From an uncultured Devosia sp. (lineage in GTDB: Bacteria > Pseudomonadota > Alphaproteobacteria > Rhizobiales > Devosiaceae): a DNA stretch of 31,398 bases. Made by a program: the position numbers and the translations under genes. The DNA lies in NCBI RefSeq assembly GCF_946479885.1, contig NZ_CAMLHM010000047.1, positions 1-31,398 of the forward strand, given 5' to 3'. The notes under the pieces were generated by a model. The model was given only the letters and a program-made list of their open reading frames with translations, ran no database searches and had not been told where the DNA came from. Shown here one piece after another: positions 14,320-22,430 of this stretch (within the stretch, counting starts at the first letter, position 1; every line of letters begins with the position of its first letter).

Positions 14320-14374
14320 TTGACAGTTCGGGAAAAGGCGAAATATGTTGCAGGACATTTCGCCTAGTCCCGAA
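14320..14374 (+). promoter_or_regulatory. promoter and palindromic operator of the VOC-ArsR operon
   Basis: A sigma70-like promoter TTGACA (14320-14325), 17-nt spacer, ATATGT (14343-14348) is embedded in a near-perfect 48-bp palindrome. Outer arms are TTCGGGA (14327-14333) and TCCCGAA (14368-14374); inner arms are AGGCGAAAT (14336-14344) and ATTTCGCCT (14357-14365). The position over the -10 and start point is that of a repressor site, most simply for the ArsR-type protein of the operon. Confidence 0.7.
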
Positions 14375-14386
14375 ATAAGGAAAGCG

Positions 14387-14743
14387 ATGATGAGCCAACG
14401 CAAAGCCCACCAAATCAATGGCTTCGGCCATTTTGACATTGCCGGCCCCGAGCTGGGACCACTGCAGAACTTCTATACCAGCCTCTTCGGCTGGGAGGTC
14501 GCGCCGCAGGGCCCTGGCTACGCCATGGTGGCGACGCCCGAGGGCAGTCCCAATGGCGCCATCGTCGAAACGCCCACGCCGTCATTGACCTTCGGCGTGG
14601 TCGTCGCCGACCTGGATGGCGCGCTCGACCTGACGGTGCGGGAGGGTGGCAGCGTTGTGCTGCCCAAGACCGACAATGGCTGGGTCAAAAAGGCCCAGAT
14701 TGCCGACCCGGCGGGCAATGTGCTGACGTTGATCCAGGGTTGA
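14387..14743 (+). CDS. VOC-superfamily protein (glyoxalase/bleomycin-resistance fold)
   Basis: The 118-residue protein is a single vicinal-oxygen-chelate module pair: INGFGHFDIAGPELGPLQNFYTSLFGWEV, then GYAMVATPEGSPNGAIV, and the second half LTFGVVVADLDGALDLTVREGGSVVLPKT ending AQIADPAGNVLTLIQG. The ADPAGN-x-L motif is typical. These proteins bind a metal and act as lyases, dioxygenases or drug-binding proteins; no specific substrate can be read. ATGATG at 14387 follows AAGGA by 5 nt. It overlaps the ArsR-type gene by TGATG, so both are made from the palindromic promoter upstream. The VOC protein may process or bind the signal that the regulator senses. Confidence 0.88.
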   Translation: MMSQRKAHQINGFGHFDIAGPELGPLQNFYTSLFGWEVAPQGPGYAMVATPEGSPNGAIVETPTPSLTFGVVVADLDGALDLTVREGGSVVLPKTDNGWVKKAQIADPAGNVLTLIQG

Positions 14744-15012
14744 TGGACATCGATCTAGACCAGGTGCTGCGCGCCCTGTCCCACCCAGATCGTCGCCTGT
14801 TTCTGCGCGCCTGCCGGGACGCGCCGCGCGCCGCGGGAGAGCTGGCGGATCTCTCCAACCTGGCCGTCGCCACCGTATCGGAACATCTCAAGGTGCTGCG
14901 CACGGCCGGCCTGCTTGTTCTCGACAAGCAGGGCCGCAACTGGTTCTACCGGACCGATCCGGCCGTGCTCAAAGCGGCCCGCCGCGGCCTCAAGGGTATT
15001 CTTGAGGATTGA
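14743..15012 (+). CDS. ArsR-family winged-helix repressor
   Basis: The 89-residue product is a minimal winged helix-turn-helix: DLDQVLRALSHPDRRLFLRACRD (helices 1-2), GELADLSNLAVATVSEHLKVLRTAGLL (helix-turn-helix) and the wing VLDKQGRNWFYRTD. The cysteine pair of the metal-sensing ArsR/SmtB subfamily (ELCVCDL) is absent, so it is unlikely to respond to metals through that site. It starts at ATG 14743 inside the stop of the VOC gene. Coupled VOC-ArsR pairs usually autoregulate, and the large palindrome at 14327-14374 is the obvious candidate operator. It converges with the WYL regulator, with 25 nt between the stops. Confidence 0.92.
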   Translation: MDIDLDQVLRALSHPDRRLFLRACRDAPRAAGELADLSNLAVATVSEHLKVLRTAGLLVLDKQGRNWFYRTDPAVLKAARRGLKGILED

Positions 15013-15037
15013 TCAGCGGGTTCGAGCCGCCCGAAAC

Positions 15038-15757
15038 CTACTCGCGCGCGTCCCCGCCCTGCCAGCGCGCATCCTGTTGCCAGCTGTCGCGCCATTCGCG
15101 TTCCAGCACGGCGCGGCGCTTGCCGTAGCGGTCCTCGGTCACTTCAAGCTGGATGATGCGATCGGTGCGGAAATTGCGGAAGGCCGTGCGCAGGCAGCAC
15201 CAGGCGGCGATCACCTGCTTGCCCTCGTAATAGGCCAGCTGCACCGGCCAGATCGAGCGCTCGGAGGCCTTGCCGCCTTCATCCTCATAGGAAATCTGCA
15301 GCGCTTTCTCGGTGCGCATGGCCTGGCGCACCTGGCCCAGAATGGGCATGGGCTGCCGGCCCCCGGCGCTCCACACGGCCACCGGCCAGAGGCCCGTATC
15401 GTTGATGCGATCGCGCAGGTCTTCCGGCGATGCCGTGGCGATCTTGGCGAGGGCATTCTTCGCTGCGGCGCCCAGCCCGTCATCGGGCTGCGCCCCGACC
15501 CAGCGCGCCCCCAGCACCAGCGCCTCCAGTTCCTCGGGCGTGAACATCAGCGGCGGCATGAAGAAGCCCGGCTTCAGCATGTAGCCGACCCCCGCTTCGC
15601 CATCGATCGGCGCGCCCAGCCCGATAAGGGTCTGCACGTCGCGATACATGGTGCGGACCGAAACGCCCTGCTCCTCGGCCATGGCCGCCGCAGTGACCGG
15701 CCGACGATGGCGCCGCAGCGCGTCCATGACGGCAAAGAGGCGCTCGGTCTTGTCCAT
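15038..15757 (-). CDS. WYL-domain (YafY-type) transcriptional regulator
   Basis: The 239-residue protein has an N-terminal helix-turn-helix of the HTH_11/DeoR type (MDKTERLFAVMDALRRHRRPVTAAAMAEEQGVSVRTMYRDVQTL) and the helical middle typical of YafY proteins (GYMLKPGFFMPPLMFTPEELEALVLGARWV). A WYL-like beta domain with SIWPVQLAYYEGKQVIAAWCCLRTAFRNFRTDRI follows. WYL domains sense small ligands or nucleic acids and often control defence, repair or catabolic genes. ATG 15757 is set by GGAGAAC just upstream, which lies inside a perfect palindrome. The longer frame upstream is repeat DNA. It lies on the same strand as the epoxide-hydrolase-like gene and 243 bp downstream of it. Confidence 0.92.
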   Translation of the reverse strand: MDKTERLFAVMDALRRHRRPVTAAAMAEEQGVSVRTMYRDVQTLIGLGAPIDGEAGVGYMLKPGFFMPPLMFTPEELEALVLGARWVGAQPDDGLGAAAKNALAKIATASPEDLRDRINDTGLWPVAVWSAGGRQPMPILGQVRQAMRTEKALQISYEDEGGKASERSIWPVQLAYYEGKQVIAAWCCLRTAFRNFRTDRIIQLEVTEDRYGKRRAVLEREWRDSWQQDARWQGGDARE

Positions 15758-15762
15758 GCTTT

Positions 15763-15780
15763 GTTCTCCCGTGGGAGAAC
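15763..15780 (-). promoter_or_regulatory. 18-bp palindrome over the RBS of the WYL regulator
   Basis: GTTCTCCCGTGGGAGAAC has perfect 8-bp arms and a 2-nt centre. It starts 5 nt upstream of the ATG and includes the only ribosome binding site (GGGAGAA). It could be an autoregulatory operator or an RNA hairpin hiding the site. Confidence 0.6.
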
Positions 15781-15833
15781 TTGATGCCAGATTCTGGTGG
15801 CGTGGTCCATTGCCTCGGAGGCATTGGGGGTCT

Positions 15834-15990
15834 CCCTTCTCCCCTTGCGAGAGAAGGTGCCCCGAGGGGGCGGATGAGGCGTCCGGCGCCGGCCACCCAC
15901 CTTCCAAGCATGGGATGGCGCAGCACCCCTCACCCTCGAAAATCTGCTGGACGCAGATTTCCTATCCCTCTCCCTCAAGGGGCGAGGGAA
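15834..15990. repeat. palindromic repeat, family B, copy 1
   Basis: CCCTTCTCCCCTTGCGAGAG then AAGGTGCCCC opens the element; CCCTCTCCCTCAAGGGGCGAG closes it in inverted sense. The centre has a perfect AAATCTGC-TGGAC-GCAGATTT hairpin (15940-15960). Related copies are at 17188-17360 and 22431-22563. Confidence 0.8.
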
Positions 15991-16000
15991 CGGGCCGGTG

Positions 16001-17119
16001 TTAGGAAATCTGGCCATGGAACGCCCTGATGTCGTGGGCCATGGTTTCGGGAATTTCGAGCGCGGGAAAGTGCCCGCCTTCGCCGAGCTCGGTCCAGCGC
16101 ACGATGTTCCAGAGGTTCCGCTCGCCCCAGGCGCGCGGCGCCGGATTGTCGTTGGGCGGCAGCAGAATGGCGTGCGGCACGTTATGGCGCGGCGGCTTCT
16201 TGATGAGGTCGGGGTCGGCAAAGGCCTCCTTGTAGAGCCGCACCGAGGAGCCGATGGTCTGGGTGAACCAGTAGACCGACAGGATCGTCGCCAGGTCATC
16301 GAGGTCGAAGGCATGGGCGATATCGCCTGATGTATCGCCCCACTTCTGGTATTTTTCGAGGATCCAGCTGGCCAGCCCGGCGGGGGAATCGTTGAGGCCC
16401 ACCGCCAGCGTCGCCGGCTTGGTCCCCTGGATCATGGCATAGGCGCCCTCGGTAAAGCCCCACTGATCCACCACCTTGAAATAGGCTTGTTCTTCTGGCG
16501 TCGGATCCTGCGGTCGCGCAAATCCATAATAGACGCTGATGTAGTGCGCGCCGATCACCCGCTCGGGGAATTCGCGCACCAGGCCCATTTCGACCCCCGC
16601 GCCCATGTCCGAGCCCGAGATCATGAACCGCTCATAGCCCAGCCGGGTCATCAGTTCGGCCCAGAGCGGGGCAATGGCGCTCAGATGCATGCCGGGTCGG
16701 GTCGGCTGGCTGGAAAAGCCGTAGCCGGGCAACGAGGGGATGACGACGTCGAACGCCACGCCATCGACCGCCCTGGTCAGTAGCGGCACCAGCGGCAGCA
16801 ATTCGACGAAATTGGACGGCCAGCCATTGGTGAGCAGGATCGGCACATTGGTCTCGCCCTCGCCCCGGGCGTGCACGAAATGGATGGTTTCCCCCTCCAC
16901 CACCTCGGTGAACTGGGCAAAGCCATTGAGCCGGGCCTCGGCGGCGCGCCAGTCATACTGGTTGGCCCAATAGTCGACGAAACGGCGCAGGAAGCTGTTT
17001 TCGGTCCCGTAATCCCAGCCGACGCCGTCCAGCGTCTGGGGGAAGCGGGTGGCACCGAGGCGCGCCTTGAGGCCGGCGACGTCAGCCTCGGATACCGCAA
17101 TGGTAAAGGGCGTGGCCAT
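16001..17119 (-). CDS. epoxide-hydrolase-like alpha/beta hydrolase
   Basis: The 372-residue protein has the N-terminal EHN domain (residues about 3-110, with FPQTLDGVGWDYG) and an alpha/beta-hydrolase core as in microsomal-type epoxide hydrolases. The nucleophile is D171 in ISGSDMGAG and the catalytic His is H350 in GEGGHFPALEIPE. PSLPGYGFSSQP (about 128-139) and the cap are present. The oxyanion-hole motif HGWP reads NGWP at 98-101, so the usual His is Asn. Family members open epoxides to diols. The altered motif leaves specificity or activity open. ATG 17119 follows GGAGAG, part of an inverted repeat. It is flanked by family-B repeats on both sides. Confidence 0.88.
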   Translation of the reverse strand: MATPFTIAVSEADVAGLKARLGATRFPQTLDGVGWDYGTENSFLRRFVDYWANQYDWRAAEARLNGFAQFTEVVEGETIHFVHARGEGETNVPILLTNGWPSNFVELLPLVPLLTRAVDGVAFDVVIPSLPGYGFSSQPTRPGMHLSAIAPLWAELMTRLGYERFMISGSDMGAGVEMGLVREFPERVIGAHYISVYYGFARPQDPTPEEQAYFKVVDQWGFTEGAYAMIQGTKPATLAVGLNDSPAGLASWILEKYQKWGDTSGDIAHAFDLDDLATILSVYWFTQTIGSSVRLYKEAFADPDLIKKPPRHNVPHAILLPPNDNPAPRAWGERNLWNIVRWTELGEGGHFPALEIPETMAHDIRAFHGQIS

Positions 17120-17122
17120 GTT

Positions 17123-17145
17123 TCTCTCCAATATCGTTGGAGAGA
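17123..17145 (-). promoter_or_regulatory. inverted repeat over the RBS of the epoxide-hydrolase-like gene
   Basis: Perfect 9-nt arms TCTCTCCAA (17123-17131) and TTGGAGAGA (17137-17145) flank TATCG. On the coding strand the ribosome binding site GGAGAG, 3-4 nt from the ATG, forms the second arm. The TCTCC / GGAGA halves resemble those at 15763-15780, with a longer spacer. Confidence 0.6.
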
Positions 17146-17187
17146 CAATGCGCTTGGGTAGCTGACAGTTGATGGCAGTATGGCCTT

Positions 17188-17360
17188 CCCTTCTCCCCTT
17201 GAGGGAGAAGGTGCCCCTCCGGGTCGCGTAGCGCCCGAAGGCAGGCTCCGGGCGGATGAGGGGTCTTCTTCTTCGCTTCTGGCATGGGCGCGCGCAGCAC
17301 CCCTCACCCTGACCTTCCGCTGAACGCGTCAGGTCGTCCCTCTCCCTCAAGGGGAGAGGG
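17188..17360. repeat. palindromic repeat, family B, copy 2
   Basis: The element runs from CCCTTCTCCCCTTGAGGGAG through GGATGAGGGG and CCCCTCACCCTGAC to CCCTCTCCCTCAAGGGGAGA. Ends and inner arms are inverted repeats. It fills the gap between galM and the epoxide-hydrolase-like gene, and closely resembles 22431-22563. Confidence 0.85.
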
Positions 17361-17378
17361 TTGCGCTACGCGCTCAGC

Positions 17379-18389
17379 TCAGGCGATCTCGAATTCGCAC
17401 CAGTGGCGATAGGGGCGCTCGGGGGAGTGGATCACGTTGGGGAAATGCGGATTGTGCACCGCATCGGCAAAAGCCTGGTCCTCGAGGCAGAAGCCGGCAT
17501 GCTTCTTGTAGATCTTGCCGTTGAGGCCGGGCACCGGGATGCCGGTCCAGACGCCGTTATAGACCTGCACGCCCGGGCGGTCGCTCCACAGCTTGAGGGT
17601 GAGGTCCTTGCCGGGCGCCACCACGGTGGCGATCGGGTCGGCATGGCTGCGACCGGTATCGAGCGCGAGGCCGATATCGTAGTCGACCGGCTGGCCGGCG
17701 GCATCGCGCATGGTGCGGGCCTGCCGCAGGTCATAGGCCGTGCCGGAAGAAGGCAGGATGGCGCCCGTTGGCGCGAGGTCATCGCCAAGCTCGGTATAGG
17801 CGCTGGAATTGACCTGGATCGTGTGGTCCAGCACGTCGTCTGACGTCCCGAGGTTGAAATACTGATGCTGCACCAGGCTGATCGGGGTCGGCTGATCGGT
17901 GGTGGCGCTCAGCTCCAGCCGCAGCCGATTGCCGCGCAGCGTATAGGTGGCCGAGAAATTGACATTGCCGGGATAGCCCATGGCGCCGTCTGGGCTGAAG
18001 TGGGTGAAGCGCACCGCATTGTTGGCTTCATCCACCTGCCCGTCCCAGACCTGCCGTCCCAGACCCTCGTCGCCGCCATGCAGCTGCAGGTCGCCGGCAT
18101 TGGCGGGGAGCTTGTAGGTCTTGCCGTTGAGATCGAACGAGGCGCCCTTGATGCGATTGGCCACGCGCCCGGCGAGCGAACCGAAATGCGGGCTGTGCTG
18201 GGCATAGGACTCGAAAGTGTCAAAGCCGAGCACCACGGAGCGCTCACCGCCGGCCACCGGCACGCGCCAGTCGCGCACTGCCACGCCATAGGAGATCAGA
18301 TCGACCGCGACCCCGGTTTCGCTGACCAGCCGGAACTGATCGACCCGCTTATCCCCAAAGGTTCCGAACGTCGAAACTGCAATGGCCAT
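17379..18389 (-). CDS. galM: aldose 1-epimerase (mutarotase)
   Basis: Aldose 1-epimerase interconverts alpha and beta anomers of sugars such as galactose, glucose or xylose. The 336-residue protein has the family motifs GRVANRI (74-80), LHGG with H104, the catalytic acid H175 in LVQHQYFNLG and the catalytic base E303 in GFCLEDQAF. It has no signal peptide, so it is cytoplasmic. The neighbourhood (xylA, xylB and beta-xylosidase) makes xylose mutarotation its most likely job here. The gene is divergent from the LacI-type regulator, 119 bp away. ATG 18389 was chosen because the protein core starts right there. A CCCCCG / CGGGGG hairpin (18395-18414) overlaps the only GGGGG-type binding site. Confidence 0.93.
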   Translation of the reverse strand: MAIAVSTFGTFGDKRVDQFRLVSETGVAVDLISYGVAVRDWRVPVAGGERSVVLGFDTFESYAQHSPHFGSLAGRVANRIKGASFDLNGKTYKLPANAGDLQLHGGDEGLGRQVWDGQVDEANNAVRFTHFSPDGAMGYPGNVNFSATYTLRGNRLRLELSATTDQPTPISLVQHQYFNLGTSDDVLDHTIQVNSSAYTELGDDLAPTGAILPSSGTAYDLRQARTMRDAAGQPVDYDIGLALDTGRSHADPIATVVAPGKDLTLKLWSDRPGVQVYNGVWTGIPVPGLNGKIYKKHAGFCLEDQAFADAVHNPHFPNVIHSPERPYRHWCEFEIA

Positions 18390-18508
18390 GCTCGCCCCCG
18401 TATTCTTGCGGGGGAACGTGTAGCCTGCTTCGTCGCCTGCCCGCAACGATGCACTTGACCTTTCGGCGGCGCCTGCCAAAGCTCTGGGCAAATGCGCGGG
18501 GAGCCAGT

Positions 18509-19552
18509 GTGAACGAAATCGGTCTGAGACGCCGGGCTACGGTACATGATGTGGCGCGGGCCGCCGGTGTCTCGCTCGCCACCGTGGACCGTGTGCTCAA
18601 CGGCCGTCCGGGCGTGCGCGCCGCCACGGCCGAGAAGGTCGAGGCAGCCATTGCCGAGATCGGGTTCCAGCGCGACCTGGGGGCGTCGCTGCTGGCGCGG
18701 GCGCGCGATCTCAAGCTCACCTTCGTCATCCCCGGCGGCTCCAACGAATTCATGGCCAACCTGGCCGACGCCATCGAGCGCCGCAGCGGCCCCGCCCTCG
18801 CCGATCGCATGCATATCGAGACCCGCCGCATCCGCCCCCTCGATGCCGACGCGCTGGCGCAAAGCCTTGATGCGCTCGATGCGCGCCAATGCGATTGCGC
18901 CATCATCGTCGCCAGCCAGGAACCCTCGGTGCAGTCGGCGGTCGATAGCGCCACCCGCCGCGGCATCGCCATCATGACGCTGGTCTCGGACCTGCCGGGC
19001 ACGCTGCGCCGGCATTTCATCGGCATCGACAATGCGGCGGCCGGGCGTACGGCCGCTTCGCTGATGGGGCGCTTCCTGCCCCGGGGCGGCAAGGTGGCTG
19101 TCATCGCCGGCTCGCTGCATCTGCGTGATCATTCCGACCGGCTGGCCGGATTCCGCGCGACGCTCGAAGCCGACTTCCCCGATGTCGAGCTGATCGGCCC
19201 CATCGAGGGTCATGACGAGCGCAGCGAAACCGAGGCCATCGTCGCCGACCTGCTGGCGCGCCATGGCGAACTGGCCGGGCTCTACAATCTTGGCGCCGGC
19301 AATGCCGGCCTGGTGGCAGCGCTCGAGGCCTCGCAGAGTTCCGGCGCGATCCGGGTCATCGCGCATGAGCTGACCGATTCCACCCGCCGCGGGCTCAAAT
19401 CGGGCGCTATCGACGTGGTGCTCGACCAGAATCCGGACGGCGAAATCCGCGAGGCCATCGCCGCGGCGCGCAGCCTGGCGCTGGGGGGCAATGGCAGCGC
19501 CACCACCGACCCCATTGAAATCGGGATTTTCCTGCGCGACAATCTGCGCTAA
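18509..19552 (+). CDS. LacI-family transcriptional regulator of the xylose genes
   Basis: The 347-residue protein has a LacI-type helix-turn-helix (TVHDVARAAGVSLATVDRVLNGRPGVR with the hinge helix after it) and a periplasmic-binding-protein-like sugar domain (LTFVIPGGSNEFMANLADAIE, GRTAASLMGRFLP, VIAGSLHLRDHSDRLAGFRATLE). GTG 18509 is chosen because GGGGAG lies 6 nt upstream; an ATG at 18449 in frame would add 20 atypical residues. The sugar pocket belongs to the group with substrate-binding domains like ribose or xylose sensors. Its place between galM and xylB-xylA suggests a xylose-responsive repressor (functional analogue of XylR). Operator sequences were not identified with confidence. 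Confidence 0.9.
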   Translation: MNEIGLRRRATVHDVARAAGVSLATVDRVLNGRPGVRAATAEKVEAAIAEIGFQRDLGASLLARARDLKLTFVIPGGSNEFMANLADAIERRSGPALADRMHIETRRIRPLDADALAQSLDALDARQCDCAIIVASQEPSVQSAVDSATRRGIAIMTLVSDLPGTLRRHFIGIDNAAAGRTAASLMGRFLPRGGKVAVIAGSLHLRDHSDRLAGFRATLEADFPDVELIGPIEGHDERSETEAIVADLLARHGELAGLYNLGAGNAGLVAALEASQSSGAIRVIAHELTDSTRRGLKSGAIDVVLDQNPDGEIREAIAAARSLALGGNGSATTDPIEIGIFLRDNLR

Positions 19553-19607
19553 GAAACCGGCCAATCATCACACCGGCGGGCCCAAAACGGGCTGGGAGGA
19601 CGTTCCG

Positions 19608-19646
19608 ATGACTTGCATTCCCCGTCATGAGGTACGTGCCTCATGA
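19608..19646 (+). CDS. 12-residue leader ORF coupled to xylB
   Basis: ATG 19608 follows a strong ribosome binding site GGGAGGA by 7-8 nt and opens a frame reading [12 protein letters not shown], ending in TGA at 19644-19646, which overlaps the xylB ATG (ATGA). xylB itself has only a poor binding site (GAGG 10 nt upstream), so translation of this leader could deliver ribosomes to it. It may be only a stretch of leader RNA. The start signal and exact overlap are the support. Confidence 0.5.
   Translation: MTCIPRHEVRAS
19626..19645 (+). promoter_or_regulatory. hairpin holding the xylB start codon
   Basis: CATGAGG (19626-19632) and CCTCATG (19639-19645) are perfect inverted 7-mers around TACGTG. 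The xylB ATG is the end of the second arm, and GAGG, its only binding-site candidate, is in the first arm. Translation of the leader ORF would open it. Confidence 0.55.
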
Positions 19647-21106
19647 CCTATCTTGGCATTGATATCGGCACCTCGGGCGTCAAGGCGCTGCTGATCGACG
19701 AGCATGGGCGAGCCCTGGGCGACGCCTCTGCAGCCTCGGTCGAACCCGTGCGGCCCCATCCCGGCTGGTCCGAGCAGAACCCGGCCGACTGGTGGGCGGC
19801 AACGCTTGCCGCCGTCGACAAGCTCAAGGCATCGCATCCGTCCGAACTGGCATCGGTGCGCGGCATCGGCCTGTCCGGCCACATGCATGGCGCCACCCTG
19901 CTCGGCAAGAATGACGAAGTGCTGCGCCCGGCCATTCTGTGGAACGATGGCCGCTCGGCCGCCGAATGCAAGGAAATGGAAGCGGCGCTCCCCTCGCTGC
20001 GCCAGCTGGCCGGCAACATCGCCATGCCCGGCTTCACCGCGCCCAAGATCGCCTGGGTGCGCAAGCATGAGCCCGCCATTTACGACAGGATCGCCAAGGT
20101 CCTGCTGCCCAAGGCCTATGTGCGGCTGCTGCTGACCGGCGAATATGTGGAAGACATGTCCGACGCGTCGGGCACGCTGTGGCTCGACGTCGCCAAGCGC
20201 GACTGGTCGGACGAGTTGCTCGCCGTCACCGGCCTCAATCGCTCGCATATGCCGCGCCTGGTCGAAGGCTCGGCGCCATCGGGCTCGCTGAAGCGGGACC
20301 TGGCACAGCGCTGGGGCATGGACGCCAATGTCGTGGTGGCCGGCGGCGCCGGCGACAATGCCGCCTCCGCTGCCGGTATCGGCGCCATCCGCCCCGGTGA
20401 GGGTTTTGTGTCGCTCGGCACTTCGGGTGTGCTCTTCGTTTCCAACGAGCGGTTCAGCCCCAATACCGAGGGCGCCGTCCACGCCTTCTGCCACGCCATT
20501 CCCAATACCTGGCACCAGATGGGCGTCATTTTGAGCGCCACCGATTCGCTCAATTGGCTCTCGCGCATCACCGGCCAGCAGCAGGCTGCCCTGGCGGGAG
20601 CAGCCGAAGCCCAGTTCAGCGGGCCGGGCGAGGAGATTTTCCTGCCCTATCTCAGTGGCGAGCGCACGCCGCATAACAATGCCGGCGCGCGGGGTTCCTT
20701 TGTCGGCCTCAGCCACTCCACCGATACGGCCAAGCTGGCCCAGGCGGTAATGGAGGGCGTGACCTTTGCCTTCCGTGACAGCCAGCGCGTGCTGCGCGAC
20801 GCCGGCACCAAGATCGACCGGCTGCTGGCCGTGGGCGGGGGGTCCAAATCCGCCCTCTGGCTCAAGCTGATCGCCACCAATCTCGATATGGAAATCGCCC
20901 TCCCCGAGGATGGCGATTTCGGCGGCGCACTGGGCGCTGCCCGGCTGGGTCTGTGTGCCGCCGAGGGCGCTTCGCCTCAGACGGTGATGACCATGCCGCC
21001 CATCAAGACCGTCATTGCGCCCGACAGAAGCCTGTCGGCCGCCTATTCCGACCAATATGCGCGTTATCGCGCGCTCTACCCCGCCATCGAGGAGGCACGT
21101 TCGTGA
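19643..21106 (+). CDS. xylB: xylulokinase
   Basis: Xylulokinase phosphorylates D-xylulose to xylulose 5-phosphate, feeding the pentose phosphate pathway. The 487-residue FGGY-family kinase shows the ATP-binding start [17 protein letters not shown] (D7), [18 protein letters not shown], the catalytic Asp238 in [45 protein letters not shown] and the nucleotide-binding [14 protein letters not shown] near the C-terminus. All the segments expected in a working enzyme are present. The stop overlaps the xylA GTG by GTGA, so the pair is one translational unit. Upstream comes the LacI-type gene with a 90-bp gap holding the leader ORF and hairpin. Confidence 0.96.
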   Translation: MTYLGIDIGTSGVKALLIDEHGRALGDASAASVEPVRPHPGWSEQNPADWWAATLAAVDKLKASHPSELASVRGIGLSGHMHGATLLGKNDEVLRPAILWNDGRSAAECKEMEAALPSLRQLAGNIAMPGFTAPKIAWVRKHEPAIYDRIAKVLLPKAYVRLLLTGEYVEDMSDASGTLWLDVAKRDWSDELLAVTGLNRSHMPRLVEGSAPSGSLKRDLAQRWGMDANVVVAGGAGDNAASAAGIGAIRPGEGFVSLGTSGVLFVSNERFSPNTEGAVHAFCHAIPNTWHQMGVILSATDSLNWLSRITGQQQAALAGAAEAQFSGPGEEIFLPYLSGERTPHNNAGARGSFVGLSHSTDTAKLAQAVMEGVTFAFRDSQRVLRDAGTKIDRLLAVGGGSKSALWLKLIATNLDMEIALPEDGDFGGALGAARLGLCAAEGASPQTVMTMPPIKTVIAPDRSLSAAYSDQYARYRALYPAIEEARS

Positions 21107-22410
21107 CTGATTTTTTCAAGGGCATTTCGCCGGTAAAGTATGAAGGTGCCAACAGCACCAACCCGCTGGCCTATCGCCACTACAACAAGGACGAGATCGT
21201 CCTGGGCAAGCGGATGGAAGACCATATCCGCCCCGGCGTCGCCTATTGGCACACCTTTGCCTGGGAAGGCGGCGACCCGTTCGGCGGCCGCACCTTCGAT
21301 CGTCCCTGGTATGACAAGGGTCTCGAAGGCGCCAAGATCAAGGCCGACGTGGCTTTCGAACTGTTCGACCTGCTCGACATCCCCTTCTTCTGCTTCCACG
21401 ACGTCGATATCGCCCCTGAAGGCGATACGCTGGCCGAAAGCAACCGCAACACCCGCGTCATCGGCGAAATCTTCGCCCGCAAGATGGAAAAGAGCCGGAC
21501 CCGCCTGCTCTGGGGCACGGCCAACCTGTTCAGCAACCGCCGCTACATGGCCGGCGCTGCGACCAATCCGGATCCGGAAATCTTCGCCTATGCCGCCGCG
21601 CAGGTGAAGAACGTGCTGGAACTGACCCACGAACTGGGCGGCGCCAACTATGTGCTCTGGGGTGGCCGCGAGGGCTACGAAACCCTGCTCAACACCAAGA
21701 TCGGCCAGGAACAGGACCAGATGGGCCGCTTCCTGCACATGGTCATCGAGCATGCCGAAAAGATCGGCTACAAGGGCCAGATCCTGATCGAGCCCAAGCC
21801 GCAGGAGCCGAGCAAGCACCAGTACGACTTCGACGTCGCCACGGTCTATGGCTTCCTCAAGAAGTACGGCCTCGAGACCAAGGTGAAGTGCAATATCGAG
21901 GTCGGCCATGCCTTCCTCGCCAACCACTCCTTCGAGCACGAACTGGCTCTGGCGGCATCGCTGGGCATTCTCGGCTCGGTCGACGCTAACAGAAACGACC
22001 TGCAGTCCGGCTGGGATACCGACCAGTTCCCCAACAACGTGCCGGAAACGACGCTGGCCTTCTACCAGATCCTCAAGGCCGGCGGCCTCAACTCGGGCGG
22101 CTGGAACTTCGACGCCAAGGTGCGTCGCCAGTCGATCGATCCGGCCGACCTGCTGCATGGTCACATCGGTGGCCTCGATGTGCTCGCCCGCTCGCTCAAG
22201 GCAGCAGCGGCGCTGATCACGGATGGCACTTACGACAAGGTGCTCGATGCCCGCTATGCCGGCTGGAACCAGGGCCTGGGCAAGGACATCCTGGGTGGCA
22301 AGCTCTCGCTCGCCGATCTCGCCGCCAAGGTCGATGCCGAAAACATCAACCCGCAGCCCAAGTCCGGCCAGCAGGAATATCTCGAAAACCTGATCAACCG
22401 CTTCGTTTGA
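21103..22410 (+). CDS. xylA: xylose isomerase
   Basis: Xylose isomerase converts D-xylose to D-xylulose with two divalent metal ions. The 435-residue length fits the class II enzymes. Visible are [14 protein letters not shown], the catalytic FCFHDVD segment (H99, D102), [13 protein letters not shown], the metal-binding E230 and K232 in [36 protein letters not shown], and [20 protein letters not shown]. The start is GTG 21103, inside the xylB stop, with GGAGG 7 nt upstream; the open frame reaches further back only as a shadow of xylB. The order xylB-xylA under one promoter supports co-regulation by the LacI-type protein upstream. Confidence 0.97.
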   Translation: MTDFFKGISPVKYEGANSTNPLAYRHYNKDEIVLGKRMEDHIRPGVAYWHTFAWEGGDPFGGRTFDRPWYDKGLEGAKIKADVAFELFDLLDIPFFCFHDVDIAPEGDTLAESNRNTRVIGEIFARKMEKSRTRLLWGTANLFSNRRYMAGAATNPDPEIFAYAAAQVKNVLELTHELGGANYVLWGGREGYETLLNTKIGQEQDQMGRFLHMVIEHAEKIGYKGQILIEPKPQEPSKHQYDFDVATVYGFLKKYGLETKVKCNIEVGHAFLANHSFEHELALAASLGILGSVDANRNDLQSGWDTDQFPNNVPETTLAFYQILKAGGLNSGGWNFDAKVRRQSIDPADLLHGHIGGLDVLARSLKAAAALITDGTYDKVLDARYAGWNQGLGKDILGGKLSLADLAAKVDAENINPQPKSGQQEYLENLINRFV

Positions 22411-22430
22411 TCGGTCTGCACCGAACCCTT

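Noticed and set aside
17120..17350. N-terminal extension of the epoxide-hydrolase-like protein
   Set aside because: It translates the family-B repeat, and the true start has GGAGAG just upstream.
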